Source of the DNA: Mesostigma viride
Taxonomy: Eukaryota; Streptophyta; Mesostigmatophyceae; Mesostigmatales; Mesostigmataceae
NCBI GenBank assembly: GCA_009746045.1
Contig: RPFO01000448.1
Coordinates: forward strand, 2,321,509-2,385,508
Length of the DNA stretch: 64,000 nt
Direction of reading: 5' to 3'
The notes under the pieces are model-generated. The model had not been told where the DNA came from and ran no database searches. It saw only the letters and a program-made list of their open reading frames with translations. A program made the translations under genes and the position numbers. Of the stretch, positions 1 through 11,972 are shown one piece after another (the stretch's first letter is position 1; every line of letters begins with the position of its first letter).

Positions 1-92
1 TCGATAGAGTTGGAATCGTACAAGGCAGTGCAACCTCTCAGTCTCGTCTCAAGCACCGTGGCTAGGCTAGCAGCACTGACAGGGACAGAGGT

Positions 93-1769
93 GTGGCGTG
101 GGGAAAAGATCTCCCGCCAGCGGTAGACCTGGTCATGCCTGCGTTGTTGCATCCATCCAGCATCGGTATTACCAAGCGGGACATCGCTGCACATTCTCCG
201 ATTGGCTATGAGAGGCTGGTACTAGAGATGTCGACGCAGAGTGGTTTCTCCAGCTGGTGGTGCGCGTTTCACAGGGCGCTGGAGGAGTGGCAGGGGTATG
301 GTGTGTATGAACCAATGGACAGTGTGCCCAAGGGGGCCAAGGTACTTCCTCTCAAGATGGTGTTGTCTCACAAGGTAAAGGCTGGGGTGGAGGTATGCTA
401 TGTGAGGCCGGTGTCGCAGGAGTTTTCGGGAACCAGTGAGCTGGCCAAGGAAGAGCTGTACACCCCAGGCCTGGCGTGGGATAGCTTCAGGATTATCACC
501 ATGCTGTATCTCGGTTTCCTGGATGAGGGCAAAGACTATGGGTGTGCGTCTATTGATGTCAAGCGTGCTTTCCCTAACTCTAGCGAGGAGGTGGCGCGTG
601 AGGTGTGGGAAGGCACGTCACCCCTGGTGGTCCAGACACCCTCGTTTTGGATGGAGGAAGTGAGGGCAGAATTCATGGGCTTGTTGAAGGCCATAGAGGG
701 ACTGCAGAGTGCCTCGATTGTGTGGCGTATCACTTTGATGCGTGCTCTGTTTGAGCTGATGACATTCGAGGTATCCCCGTACGACCCTTCGTTGTTTGTG
801 GCACAGACTCCCTCAGGTCCCTTGTTTGTACAATTGCATGGGGATGACCTGCGAGTGGTAGCACCCCGTGCTGTTCTGCATCAGTTCTATGCAGATCTCG
901 CTAAGCGTTTCCCTGTGGGCGAGCTGCAGGTGGTGGACCAGCAGACTCCGCGTGTCTTCTGCGGTGTAGTGCAGACCCTGCGAGTGACGTCTGGTAGGCA
1001 TCAGATGCACCTGGGTGTTCCTGACAAGTATCGCGAGGAGCTGATGGGCTCGGTGGATGAGCTGTGTGGTAAGGGCATGTGGAGCCGCCTGCGTGGCAAG
1101 CTAGGCTGGATGGCGGCAGTGTGTGCGCCCGATCTGGTGGTGCTGAGTAGGACGGTAGATGACGTGTTGTCGCAAGTCCATCCGTCGGTTGTGAGGCAGT
1201 ATGTGGCCGAGAGCCAAGGTGTGGTGCTTTCTGGCCTGTCGGTCTCTCAGCCCGCTGTTCTTCACTGCTTTGCAGATACGTCGGGTGAGGGCAGGGAACT
1301 GACCAAGCTGAGGGCACGGATGGGTGGTCTGTTTGTGCTCTGTAACCCAGGGGGTCGGGGATCGCTGTGTGGGTGGTATTCGAGACTGTGCAGGCGTGTG
1401 GCAGTTGGCTCTGACACTAACGAGTGCCGTGGTGTGTGTGAGTGTATCGAGGCTTCACTGTACCTCGAGCAGTTCTTGCGCTGGATGGGCAAGTGGATGG
1501 GTGTCCGTTTGGTGCTGACGACAACTGTGCATACGGATAGCCAGCCGCTTGTGAGCTTTATCCTTAACAGCTTGTCCAGGACGCGTGACCTCGATTTCCT
1601 GCTGTTGAAGGAGCTGTCTTACGCGGTGAGCGTTCTCCATCTGCCGGGGAGGCTGAACCCGGCGGACGCGGTGACCAAGCTGTTTGCAGCAGCGCGAGAG
1701 CAGTATCGCATCTTGCGGATGGTGATGGCAGGTTCTCTTGGGGATCTGCGGGAGTTGTTGGTTGTTTGA
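93..1769 (+). CDS. Ty1/copia-type reverse transcriptase and RNase H (pol 3' part)
   Basis: This is the C-terminal part of a copia-type polyprotein. The RT region (about residues 60-300) has the family layout: a W/E-rich entry, a VLPLKMVL stretch, the first catalytic Asp in SIDVKRAF (about 154) and the metal-binding pair in LHGDDL (about 248), where most copia elements have YVDD. RNase H follows, with FADTS (about 393), an acidic NECRGVCE (about 444), HTDSQPL (about 480) and a terminal NPADAVTKLF (about 523), the usual copia ending. The frame is closed by a TAG at 63-65; the first in-frame ATG is at 135 and GTG at 93 is only the edge of the open frame. Gag, protease and integrase are absent, so the element is 5'-truncated or extends frameshifted beyond the window. 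The domain call is firm; activity is unknown. Confidence 0.8.
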   Translation: MAWGKDLPPAVDLVMPALLHPSSIGITKRDIAAHSPIGYERLVLEMSTQSGFSSWWCAFHRALEEWQGYGVYEPMDSVPKGAKVLPLKMVLSHKVKAGVEVCYVRPVSQEFSGTSELAKEELYTPGLAWDSFRIITMLYLGFLDEGKDYGCASIDVKRAFPNSSEEVAREVWEGTSPLVVQTPSFWMEEVRAEFMGLLKAIEGLQSASIVWRITLMRALFELMTFEVSPYDPSLFVAQTPSGPLFVQLHGDDLRVVAPRAVLHQFYADLAKRFPVGELQVVDQQTPRVFCGVVQTLRVTSGRHQMHLGVPDKYREELMGSVDELCGKGMWSRLRGKLGWMAAVCAPDLVVLSRTVDDVLSQVHPSVVRQYVAESQGVVLSGLSVSQPAVLHCFADTSGEGRELTKLRARMGGLFVLCNPGGRGSLCGWYSRLCRRVAVGSDTNECRGVCECIEASLYLEQFLRWMGKWMGVRLVLTTTVHTDSQPLVSFILNSLSRTRDLDFLLLKELSYAVSVLHLPGRLNPADAVTKLFAAAREQYRILRMVMAGSLGDLRELLVV

Positions 1770-2882
1770 GCTTGGACCCTGTGGAATTTTAGCCTGTGGC
1801 CAATTTGAGAACGTTGTTTGGGCCGGGGGTGATCCTTATGCCTGCCCTATACTGATGGTGACCCGGCACGGTTGGATAATTTGCTCCATAATTGATTTGG
1901 TGGGGGAGTGTCCTTGGTTGAGGACTGGTGCGGTTGGAACGGGTTTGTAATGTGTATGGGTCGTGTGGGTGTGCCGGGGTCAAGGGTGGTCGTTTAGATC
2001 AGTCTTGTATTCTCGCTTGCTTACATGACTTACTTCAGACACTGGCAGTATGTGCAGGGCGTGAATGGGCGCCAAGTTAGAGGGGTTGGAGCTCCCCTAG
2101 TACATAGCGTCTTGTGCGTACTGTCTCCGAGAGTGTTTGTGAGTAACCCTTGGGTGGTGGTGGATATTGTGAGGATTGTTGGCATGTATGTTGACTGTGG
2201 GTTGTGGTTAAGTGGCCGAGTGGTGGATGTGACTGCTCGAAAGAAAAAAGGGCTGGTGTTATATTGTGGGCTCGCAGTCACATAAAGTATTGGAATTTGG
2301 TTATGCTCGGAATTGGCTAAGTCCGGAGGTCAGCCGGCAGCGCCGCGTTGAGGTTTATTTGCTGGGCCGGCGGTCAGTGGGAATTTATGTGTACGGTCAG
2401 GCAACGGGTCGTAGGTTCTGGCTGTGGGCTATTTTGGGTTCTGGCCATTACCGTTCGTTCCGTGGGCAACCTTGGTTCCGTACCGTTTGTCCAGGCAAGC
2501 AGTGGGGAGGATCTCGGTTGCGGTGCGTTATGTTGTGGAGTGTCGTTTGGGAATTATGTTGGTGTATTTCGGTTGGTTTGTACTTGGGTACGTTCTCAGG
2601 CCCACGCCGTTGCTCAGCGTTGGGTGAAGCCACAGAGCTACTCGCAGTGATGACCTACAGCGGAGCATTGAGTCAAAGCTGTTTGGCGGCGTGAAAGGCC
2701 GACACGCAGGAGAAAGCTTTGAATCACGTTGCAGCAAAATGCTGTCAATGGCCGACGTTGTCGACATGTCCGGGGCTGGGCGCTGAGCGAGTAATCTATT
2801 TTGTTACGTCTTTTTTATTATTCGGAAATACAATACACTTAAAGAATTTTATTTTAACAAAGAGGCGCGCGGCGCTCATGCA
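1770..2882. other. Non-coding flank of the copia fragment
   Basis: No convincing gene. This G/T-rich stretch may hold the 3' untranslated region and LTR of the copia element, but no second LTR copy is present in the window to define its borders. From about 2805 it turns A/T-rich and could be the end of an upstream intron leading to the exon at 2883. Confidence 0.4.
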
Positions 2883-2993
2883 GCAAAGGCGGCGAAGGAG
2901 CGGAGGAAATCGGCGGCTTCTGGGTCATCGGGTTCCGATGCCGCGACGGCAGCAACTGGAAAAGCAACCCACCAGACACTGCCAGCTGCCCGG
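2883..2993 (+). CDS. Candidate exon 1 of the unrecognised multi-exon gene
   Basis: A short open segment rich in Ala, Lys, Ser and Thr (AAKAAKERRKSAASGSSGSD and on to LPAAR), typical of a disordered nuclear-type tail. It follows a possible acceptor (CTCATGCAG) and ends at a good donor, CGG|GTAGGT, with GT at 2994-2995, in phase 0. Joining it to the acceptor at 10106-10107 keeps the frame and gives LPAAR followed by GRPSRQRTEEETRKW. That junction spans about 7.1 kb of satellite. The true gene start lies upstream and was not identified. Confidence 0.4.
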
Positions 2994-3017
2994 GTAGGTG
3001 TTACGCACAAAGATGTG

Positions 3018-5213
<2,196 letters not shown>

Positions 5214-5503
5214 AGTTACGTTAAATAGTGCCGGAACCTTTTGCCGCCTGAGGCAAATCGGTCCGTAACACTATTTTGCCCGGAATAACCACTTCCGAGC
5301 ACCCAAGTTAATTCGGCCGAATTAACTTGGGTGCTCGGAAGTGGTTATTCCGGGCAAAATAGTGTTACGGACCGATTTGCCTCAGGCGGCAAAAGGTTCC
5401 GGCACTATTTAACGTAACTAAAACCTGGCCTCGTGGAGGGGGGACGAAGAGCCCGAGACATCCGCCTAGGCCGCTGAGCACGCACCACTAAATGCGCCGG
5501 AGC

Positions 5504-5552
5504 TGCCTCAGTGAGGATTCGAACCCCTGACCTCCAAGGTGCACGGGTTTTA
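5504..5552 (-). other. Mirror copy of the tRNA 3'-half-like segment
   Basis: Exact reverse complement of 5757-5805, produced by the large palindrome. The same T-loop motif is read on the minus strand (TTCGAACCCC on the plus strand). Confidence 0.3.
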
Positions 5553-5756
5553 GTTACGTTAAATAGTGCCGGAACCTTTTGCCGCCTGAGGCAAATCGGT
5601 CCGTAACACTATTTTGCCCGGAATAACCACTTCCGAGCACCCAAGTTAATTCGGCCGAATTAACTTGGGTGCTCGGAAGTGGTTATTCCGGGCAAAATAG
5701 TGTTACGGACCGATTTGCCTCAGGCGGCAAAAGGTTCCGGCACTATTTAACGTAAC

Positions 5757-5805
5757 TAAAACCCGTGCACCTTGGAGGTCAGGGGTTCGAATCCTCACTG
5801 AGGCA
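5757..5805 (+). other. tRNA 3'-half-like segment in the palindrome spacer
   Basis: Contains GGTTCGAATCC, an exact match to the pol III B-box/T-loop consensus, preceded by ACCT-TGG-AGGT, which can fold as the long variable arm of a class II (Leu/Ser-type) tRNA, and followed by CTGAGGC plus A like an acceptor 3' strand. It starts at TAAAACCC beside the palindrome end, where an anticodon loop would be. No matching 5' half lies upstream. A D-arm-like GCTCAGCGGCCTAGGC occurs downstream at about 5830, the order seen in permuted tRNA genes, but the acceptor strands do not pair fully. Confidence 0.3.
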
Positions 5806-6095
5806 GCTCCGGCGCATTTAGTGGTGCGTGCTCAGCGGCCTAGGCGGATGTCTCGGGCTCTTCGTCCCCCCTCCACGAGGCCAGGTTTTAGTTACGTTAA
5901 ATAGTGCCGGAACCTTTTGCCGCCTGAGGCAAATCGGTCCGTAACACTATTTTGCCCGGAATAACCACTTCCGAGCACCCAAGTTAATTCGGCCGAATTA
6001 ACTTGGGTGCTCGGAAGTGGTTATTCCGGGCAAAATAGTGTTACGGACCGATTTGCCTCAGGCGGCAAAAGGTTCCGGCACTATTTAACGTAACT

Positions 6096-9000
6096 CTTGT
6101 CCTTGTCCTCGTCCTTGTCCTTGTCCTTGTCCTTGTCCTTGTCCTTGTCCTTGTCCTTGTCCTTGTCCTTGTCCTTGTCCTTGTCCTTGTGCTTGTCCTT
6201 GTCCTTGTGCTTGTCCTTGTCCTTGTCCTTGTCCTTGTCCTTGTCCTTGTCCTTGTGCCAGCACGTTGTCCTTGTCCTTGTCCTTGTCCTTTCTTGCTTG
6301 ATTTTCTTGTCCTCGTCCTTGTCCTTGTCCTTGTCCTTGTCCTTGTCCTTGTCCTTGTCCTTGTCCTTGTCCTTGTCCTTGTCCTTGTCCTTGTCCTTGT
6401 CCTTGTCCTTGTCCTTGTCCTTGTCCTTGTCCTTGTCCTTGTCCTTGTCCTTGTCCTTGTCCTTGTCCTTGTCCTTGTCCTTGTCCTTGTCCTTGTCCTT
6501 GTCCTTGTCCTTGTCCTTGTCCTTGTCCTTGTCCTTGTCCTTGTCCTTGTCCTTGTCCTTGTCCTTGTCCTTGTCCTTGTCCTTGTCCTTGTCCTTGTCC
6601 TTGTCCTTGTCCTTGTCCTTGTCCTTGTCCTTGTCCTTGTCCTTGTCCTTGTCCTTGTCCTTGTCCTTGTCCTTGTCCTTGTCCTTGTCCTTGTCCTTGT
6701 CCTTGTCCTTGTCCTTGTCCTTGTCCTTGTCCTTGTCCTTGTCCTTGTCCTTGTCCTTGTCCTTGTCCTTGTCCTTGTCCTTGTCCTTGTCCTTGTCCTT
6801 GTCCTTGTCCTTGTCCTTGTCCTTGTCCTTGTCCTTGTCCTTGTCCTTGTCCTTGTCCTTGTCCTTGTCCTTGTCCTTGTCCTTGTCCTTGTGCCAGCAC
6901 GTTGTCCTTGTCCTTGTCCTTGTCCTTGTCCTTGTCCTTGTCCTTGTCCTTGTCCTTGTCCTTGTCCTTGTCCTTGTCCTTGTCCTTGTCCTTGTCCTTG
7001 TCCTTGTCCTTGTCCTTGTCCTTGTCCTTGTCCTTGTCCTTGTCCTTGTCCTTGTGGTTGTCCTTGTCCTTGTCCTTGACCTTGTCCTTGTCCTTGTCCT
7101 TGTCCTTGTCCTTGTCCTTGTCCTTGTCCTTGTCCTTGTGCCAGCACCTTGTCCTTGTCCTTGTCCTTGTGCCAGCACCTTGTCCTTGTGCCAGCACCTT
7201 GTCCTTGTCCTTGTCCTTGTCCTTGTCCTTGTCCTTGTCCTTGTCCTTGTCCTTGTCCTTGTCCTTGTCCTTGTCCTTGTCCTTGTCCTTGTCCTTGTCC
7301 TTGTCCTTGTCCTTGTCCTTGTCCTTGTCCTTGTCCTTGTCCTTGTCCTTGTCCTTGTCCTTGTGCCAGCACGTTGTCCTTGTCCTTGTCCTTGTCCTTG
7401 TCCTTGTCCTTGTGCTTGTCCTCGTCCTTGTCCTTGTCCTTGTCCTTGTCCTTGTCCTTGTCCTTGTCCTTGTCCTTGTCCTTGTCCTTGTCCTTGTCCT
7501 TGTCCTTGTCCTTGTCCTTGTCCTTGTCCTTGTCCTTGTCCTTGTCCTTGTCCTTGTCCTTGTCCTTGTCCTTGTCCTTGTCCTTGTCCTTGTCCTTGTC
7601 CTTGTCCTTGTCCTTGTCCTTGTCCTTGTCCTTGTCCTTGTCCTTGTCCTTGTCCTTGTCCTTGTCCTTGTCCTTGTCCTTGTCCTTGTCCTTGTCCTTG
7701 TCCTTGTCCTTGTCCTTGTGCCAGCACCTTGTCCTTGTGCCAGCACCTTGTCCTTGTCCTTGTCCTTGTCCTTGTCCTTGTCCTTGTCCTTGTCCTTGTC
7801 CTTGTCCTTGTCCTTGTCCTTGTCCTTGTCCTTGTCCTTGTCCTTGTGCCAGCACGTTGTCCTTGTCCTTGTCCTTGTCCTTGTCCTTGTCCTTGTCCTT
7901 GTCCTTGTCCTTGTCCTTGTCCTTGTCCTTGTCCTTGTCCTTGTCCTTGTCCTTGTCCTTGTCCTTGTCCTTGTCCTTGTCCTTGTCCTTGTCCTTGTCC
8001 TTGTCCTTGTCCTTGTCCTTGTCCTTGTCCTTGTCCTTGTGCCAGCACCTTGTCCTTGTCCTTGTCCTTGTCCTTGTCCTTGTCCTTGTCCTTGTCCTTG
8101 TCCTTGTCCTTGTCCTTGTCCTTGTCCTTGTCCTTGTCCTTGTCCTTGTCCTTGTCCTTGTGCTTGTCCTTGTCCTTGTGCTTGTCCTTGTCCTTGTGCC
8201 AGCACCTTGTCCATGTCCTTGTCCTTGTCCTTGTCCTTGTCCTTGTCCTTGTCCTTGTGCCAGCACGTTGTCCTTGTCCTTGTCCTTGTCCTTTTCTTGC
8301 TTGTTTTCTTGTCCTCGTCCTTGTCCTTGTCCTTGTCCTTGTCCTTGTCCTTGTCCTTGTCCTTGTCCTTGTCCTTGTCCTTGTGCCAGCACCTTGTCCT
8401 TGTGCCAGCACCTTGTCCTTGTCCTTGTCCTTGTCCTTGTCCTTGTCCTTGTGCCAGCACCTTGTCCTTGTCCTTGTCCTTGTGCCTGCACCTTGTCCTT
8501 GTCCTTGTCCTTGTGCCAGCACCTTGTCCTTGTGCCAGCACCTTGTCCTTGTCCTTGTCCTTGTCCTTGTCCTTGTCCTTGTCCTTGTCCTTGTCCTTGT
8601 CCTTGTCCTTGTCCTTGTCCTTGTCCTTGTCCTTGTCCTTGTCCTTGTCCTTGTCCTTGTCCTTGTCCTTGTCCTTGTCCTTGTCCTTGTCCTTGTCCTT
8701 GTCCTTGTCCTTGTCCTTGTCCTTGTCCTTGTCCTTGTCCTTGTCCTTGTCCTTGTCCTTGTCCTTGTGCCAGCACCTTGTCCTTGTCCTTGTCCTTGTC
8801 CTTGTCCTTGTCCTTGTCCTTGTCCTTGTCCATGTCCTTGTCCTTGTCCTTGTCCTTGTCCTTGTCCTTGTCCTTGTCCTTGTCCTTGTCCTTGTCCTTG
8901 TCCTTGTCCTTGTGCCAGCACCTTGTCCTTGTCCTTGTCCTTGTCCTTGTCCTTGTCCTTGTCCTTGTCCTTGTCCTTGTCCTTGTCCTTGTCCTTGTCC

Positions 9001-9393
9001 TTGTCCTTGTCCTTGTCCTTGTCCTTGTCCTTGTCCTTGTCCTTGTCCATGTCCTTGTCCTTGTCCTTGTCCTTGTCCTTGTCCTTGTCCTTGTGCCAGC
9101 ACGTTGTCCTTGTCCTTGTCCTTGTCCTTTTCTTGCTTGTTTTCTTGTCCTCGTCCTTGTCCTTGTCCTTGTCCTTGTCCTTGTCCTTGTCCTTGTCCTT
9201 GTCCTTGTCCTTGTCCTTGTCCTTGTCCTTGTCCTTGTCCTTGTCCTTGTCCTTGTCCTTGTCCTTGTCCTTGTCCTTGTCCTTGTCCTTGTCCTTGTCC
9301 TTGTCCTTGTCCTTGTCCTTGTCCTTGTCCTTGTCCTTGTCCTTGTCCTTGTCCTTGTCCTTGTCCTTGTCCTTGTCCTTGTCCTTTTCTTGC
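6096..9393. repeat. CTTGTC hexanucleotide satellite, array B
   Basis: About 3.3 kb of CTTGTC repeats broken by many copies of CTTGTGCCAGCAC(C/G)TTGTCC. A composite block, GCCAGCACGTTGTCC plus a few hexamers plus TTTTCTTGCTTG and a CTCGTC, recurs at about 6256-6312, 8259-8315 and 9093-9150, showing higher-order duplication. The right end (9384-9410) runs through TTTTCTTGCTTGATTTTCTTGCGCCA straight into the 46-bp minisatellite. It is intronic in the proposed gene model. The long frames across it are repeat artefacts. Confidence 0.97.
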
Positions 9394-10066
9394 TTGATTT
9401 TCTTGCGCCAACGGCCGTTGCAATTTGGAAATTAGGGTGTTATTTTTTTTTTGCCCAACGGCCGTCGGAACCTTGAAATTAGGGTGTGATTTTCATGCGC
9501 CAACGGCCGTTGGAACCTGGAAATTAGGGTGTGATTTTCATGCGCCAACGGCCGTTGGAACCTGGAAATTAGGGTGTGATTTTCATGCGCCAACGGCCGT
9601 TGGAACCTGTAAATTAGGGTGTGATTTTCATGCGCCAACGGCCGTTGGAACCTGTAAATTAGGGTGTTATTTTTCTGTCGCCAACGGCCGTTGGAACCTG
9701 GAAATGAAGGTGTCATTTTTCTCGCGCCAACGGCCGTTGGAACCTGGAAATTAGGGTGTCATTTTTCTTGCGCCAACGGCCGTTGGAACCTGGAAAATAG
9801 GGTGTGATTTTTCTCGCGCCAACGGCCGTTGGAACCTGGAAATTAGGGTTTCATTTTTCTCGCGCCAACGGCCGTTGGAACCTGGAAATTAGGGTGTCAT
9901 TTTTCTTGCGCCAACGGCCGTTGGAACCTGGAAATTAGGGTGTGATTTTCATGCGCCAACGGCCGTTGGAACCTGTAAATTAGGGTGTGATTGTCATGCG
10001 CCAACGGCCGTTGAAACCTGGAAATTAGGGTGTTATTTTTCCGGCGACGGCCGTTGGAACATAGTA
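9394..10066 (+). repeat. 46-bp minisatellite, array 1 (end of intron 1)
   Basis: About 15 copies of a 45-46-bp unit containing CCAACGGCCGTTGG (a 14-bp palindrome), GAACCTGGAAATTAGGGTGT and GATTTTTCTTGCG. Units vary in the ATTTTC(A/T)TG part. The array stops about 40 bp before the acceptor of exon 2 (AG at 10106-10107). Confidence 0.97.
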
Positions 10067-10107
10067 CTGACCTTCCGGCTATCTGTATGTTTTTTGCATG
10101 TGATCAG

Positions 10108-11226
10108 GGGCGTCCGTCAAGGCAGAGAACGGAGGAAGAGACGAGGAAGTGGGCTTACAAGGTTGAACATGGGTGTGCGGAAAGGCATCTCACTCAATTT
10201 TTTGAGGACTGGCGCCAACGAGCACCGGGCACCGACTTATGGTCGGTTATTGTGAGAGCTTTGAGAGGAAGGGGCTGCTGACGACACGTGCTGGAAATGC
10301 GAAGCCCAGCATTTTGGACTCCTGGGAGCCAGCGCCGTCCTCTCATGTGCACGACAAGAATCTAACTGACACCATACAGGCGGCGTTTCATCTGCGGCAG
10401 AAGATTCGTCTAGTGCCAGACGATGTCGACCTCGTGGGGGGGTCCGCGATTGCGACTCAAGTACGGGTCTTGACGAACAACTTGTGCCAACTCCCGGAAC
10501 TAATGAGGCATCGGACGGTGACGGTGCGGAATTGTAAGGGGCTCGCGCCGTGGTTCGTGGGGGCCGGCACAAGTCTGACGAAGGCAAAATGTGCCGTGCT
10601 GATCTTCCGGTTTGCGTGGCAGGTGCTGGCAGACCAGGAGCCCGATTCTTACAATGCCTGGCTGGAAGAGAATCCAGGGTTTTCTGACAAAATTAAAAAA
10701 CTGACGGGGGAGGACAGTGACCGTGCCGTGCAGAGGTTCGGATACTTTCGTTCGCCAACGGCCGAGGAAGGGAGGGCCATTCTCCGGACGCACTCCAAGA
10801 AGGATATGGCGGCTGCGTGCTCGCAGGATTTGATCACCATGGACTTGAATCCGTCCGAGTGGTCAGATGCATCTGACCGTGAGGCAGTACTTGAGCTCAC
10901 GAACACCGCGTTGGGCTACATGCTCACGCACGACAAGCCTTTCGTGTTTGCGCAGTTTGCCGTGCTGGACGGCAACCACTACACGCAGATGTTGAAGTCC
11001 GTGATTTTTGAGGGCTCAGACGAGCAAGTGAGGACTGCGATAGCTGGGAGATTGCGGGTAAACAAAAGGGCAAGTACGTGGAGACAACCGAGGAGGCGTT
11101 TGATTTGTGGAGGGGGTTGGTGAGGGACGCGGACAAGTTCATGTACACCAATCTGGACGTGCTCAAGGGCTGGGAGGTGGAGGGGGAAGCACTGATCCCG
11201 CCCATGAAGGACATGCGGACGCAAAG
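10108..11226 (+). CDS. Unrecognised protein, exon 2
   Basis: Bounded by acceptor TGATCAG (10101-10107) and donor CAAAG|GTAAAT (11227). Coding starts in the frame reading GRPSRQRTEEETRKWAYKV, moves by one base around 10240-10280 to the frame containing TIQAAFHLRQKIRLVPDD, and shifts again at an A4G3 run (11064-11070) to a frame reading KYVETTEEAFDLWRGL. All three parts look like ordinary mixed-composition protein, so this is one exon with two small indels, either sequencing errors or decay. No domain was recognised; segments such as CKGLAPWFVGAG and NTALGYMLTHDKPFVFAQF suggest a folded alpha-rich protein. The exon ends in phase 2 whereas exon 3 opens in phase 0, so one more base is unaccounted for. 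A transposon-encoded protein is possible. Confidence 0.6.
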
Positions 11227-11278
11227 GTAAATATAACGGATCGGGTGTGGGAACGTTGAAGGCACTAGATGTGATTTT

Positions 11279-11880
11279 TGTTCGCCAACGGCCGTTGGAA
11301 CCTGGAAATTAGTGTGTGATTTTTCTTTCGCCAACGGCCGTTGGAACCTGGAAATTTGGTTGATATTTTTCTTGCGCCAACGGCCGTTGGAACCTGGAAA
11401 TTTGGTTGATTTTTCTTGCGCCAACGGCCGTTGGAACCTGGAAATTAGGGTGTGATTTTTCTTGCGCCAACGGCCGTTGGAACCTGGAAATTTGGTTGAT
11501 TTTTCTTGCGCCAACGGCCGTTGGAACCTGGAAATTTGGTGATTTTTCTTGCGCCAACGGCCGTTGGAACCTGGAAATTAGGGTGTGATTTTTCTTGCGC
11601 CAACGGCCGTTGGAACCTGGAAATTAGTGTGTGATTTTTCTTGCGCCAACGGCCGTTGGAACCTGGAAATTAGGGTGTGATTTTTCTTGCGCCAACGGCC
11701 GTTGGAACCTGGAAATTAGGGTGTGATTTTTCTTGCGCCAACGGCCGTTGGAACCTGGAAATTAGGGTGTGATTTTTCTTGCGCCAACGGCCGTTGGAAC
11801 CTGGAAATTAGGGTGTGATTTTTCTTGCGCCAACGGCCGTTGGAACTGGAAATTAGGGTGTGATTTTTGTTCGGGAACGG
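11279..11880 (+). repeat. 46-bp minisatellite, array 2 (intron 2)
   Basis: About 13 copies of the same unit as at 9.4-10.1 kb, filling most of the 11227-11972 intron. Variants have AATTTGGTTGAT in place of AATTAGGGTGTGAT. The last partial unit ends near 11880, about 90 bp before the acceptor GCATGCAG at 11965-11972. Confidence 0.97.
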
Positions 11881-11972
11881 CCGATCTTCCAAAGTGTAAG
11901 GACAAAATGTCAGGTCGTGTGTTGTATGACCGTTTTTTGTCTCAAACACTGATTCACATTTCATGCATGCAG

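Larger units (their letters stand above)
5214..6095. repeat. 882-bp perfect palindrome made of three nested palindromes
   Basis: By eye, the segment equals its own reverse complement around 5654.5. It is built as P-S-P-S'-P. P is a palindrome of about 208 bp (5213-5420, 5551-5758, 5889-6095) centred on AATTCGGCCGAATT. S is a 130-bp spacer (5421-5550) whose exact reverse complement is 5759-5888. The ends are AGTTACG...CGTAACT, and the flanking satellite reads CTTGT on both sides, as a 5-bp target duplication would, although a tandem array makes this ambiguous. No ORF of note. It could be a fold-back (MITE-like) element, an organelle-derived insert or an assembly artefact. Confidence 0.95.

Noticed and set aside
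2266-2694. Protein of about 142 aa after the copia fragment
   Set aside because: No start context, domain or composition support; several frames are open here because the DNA is G/T-rich.
9394-11880. Telomere-like TTAGGG in the 46-bp minisatellite
   Set aside because: TTAGGG occurs once per 46-bp unit, not in tandem, and is part of a longer unrelated unit.
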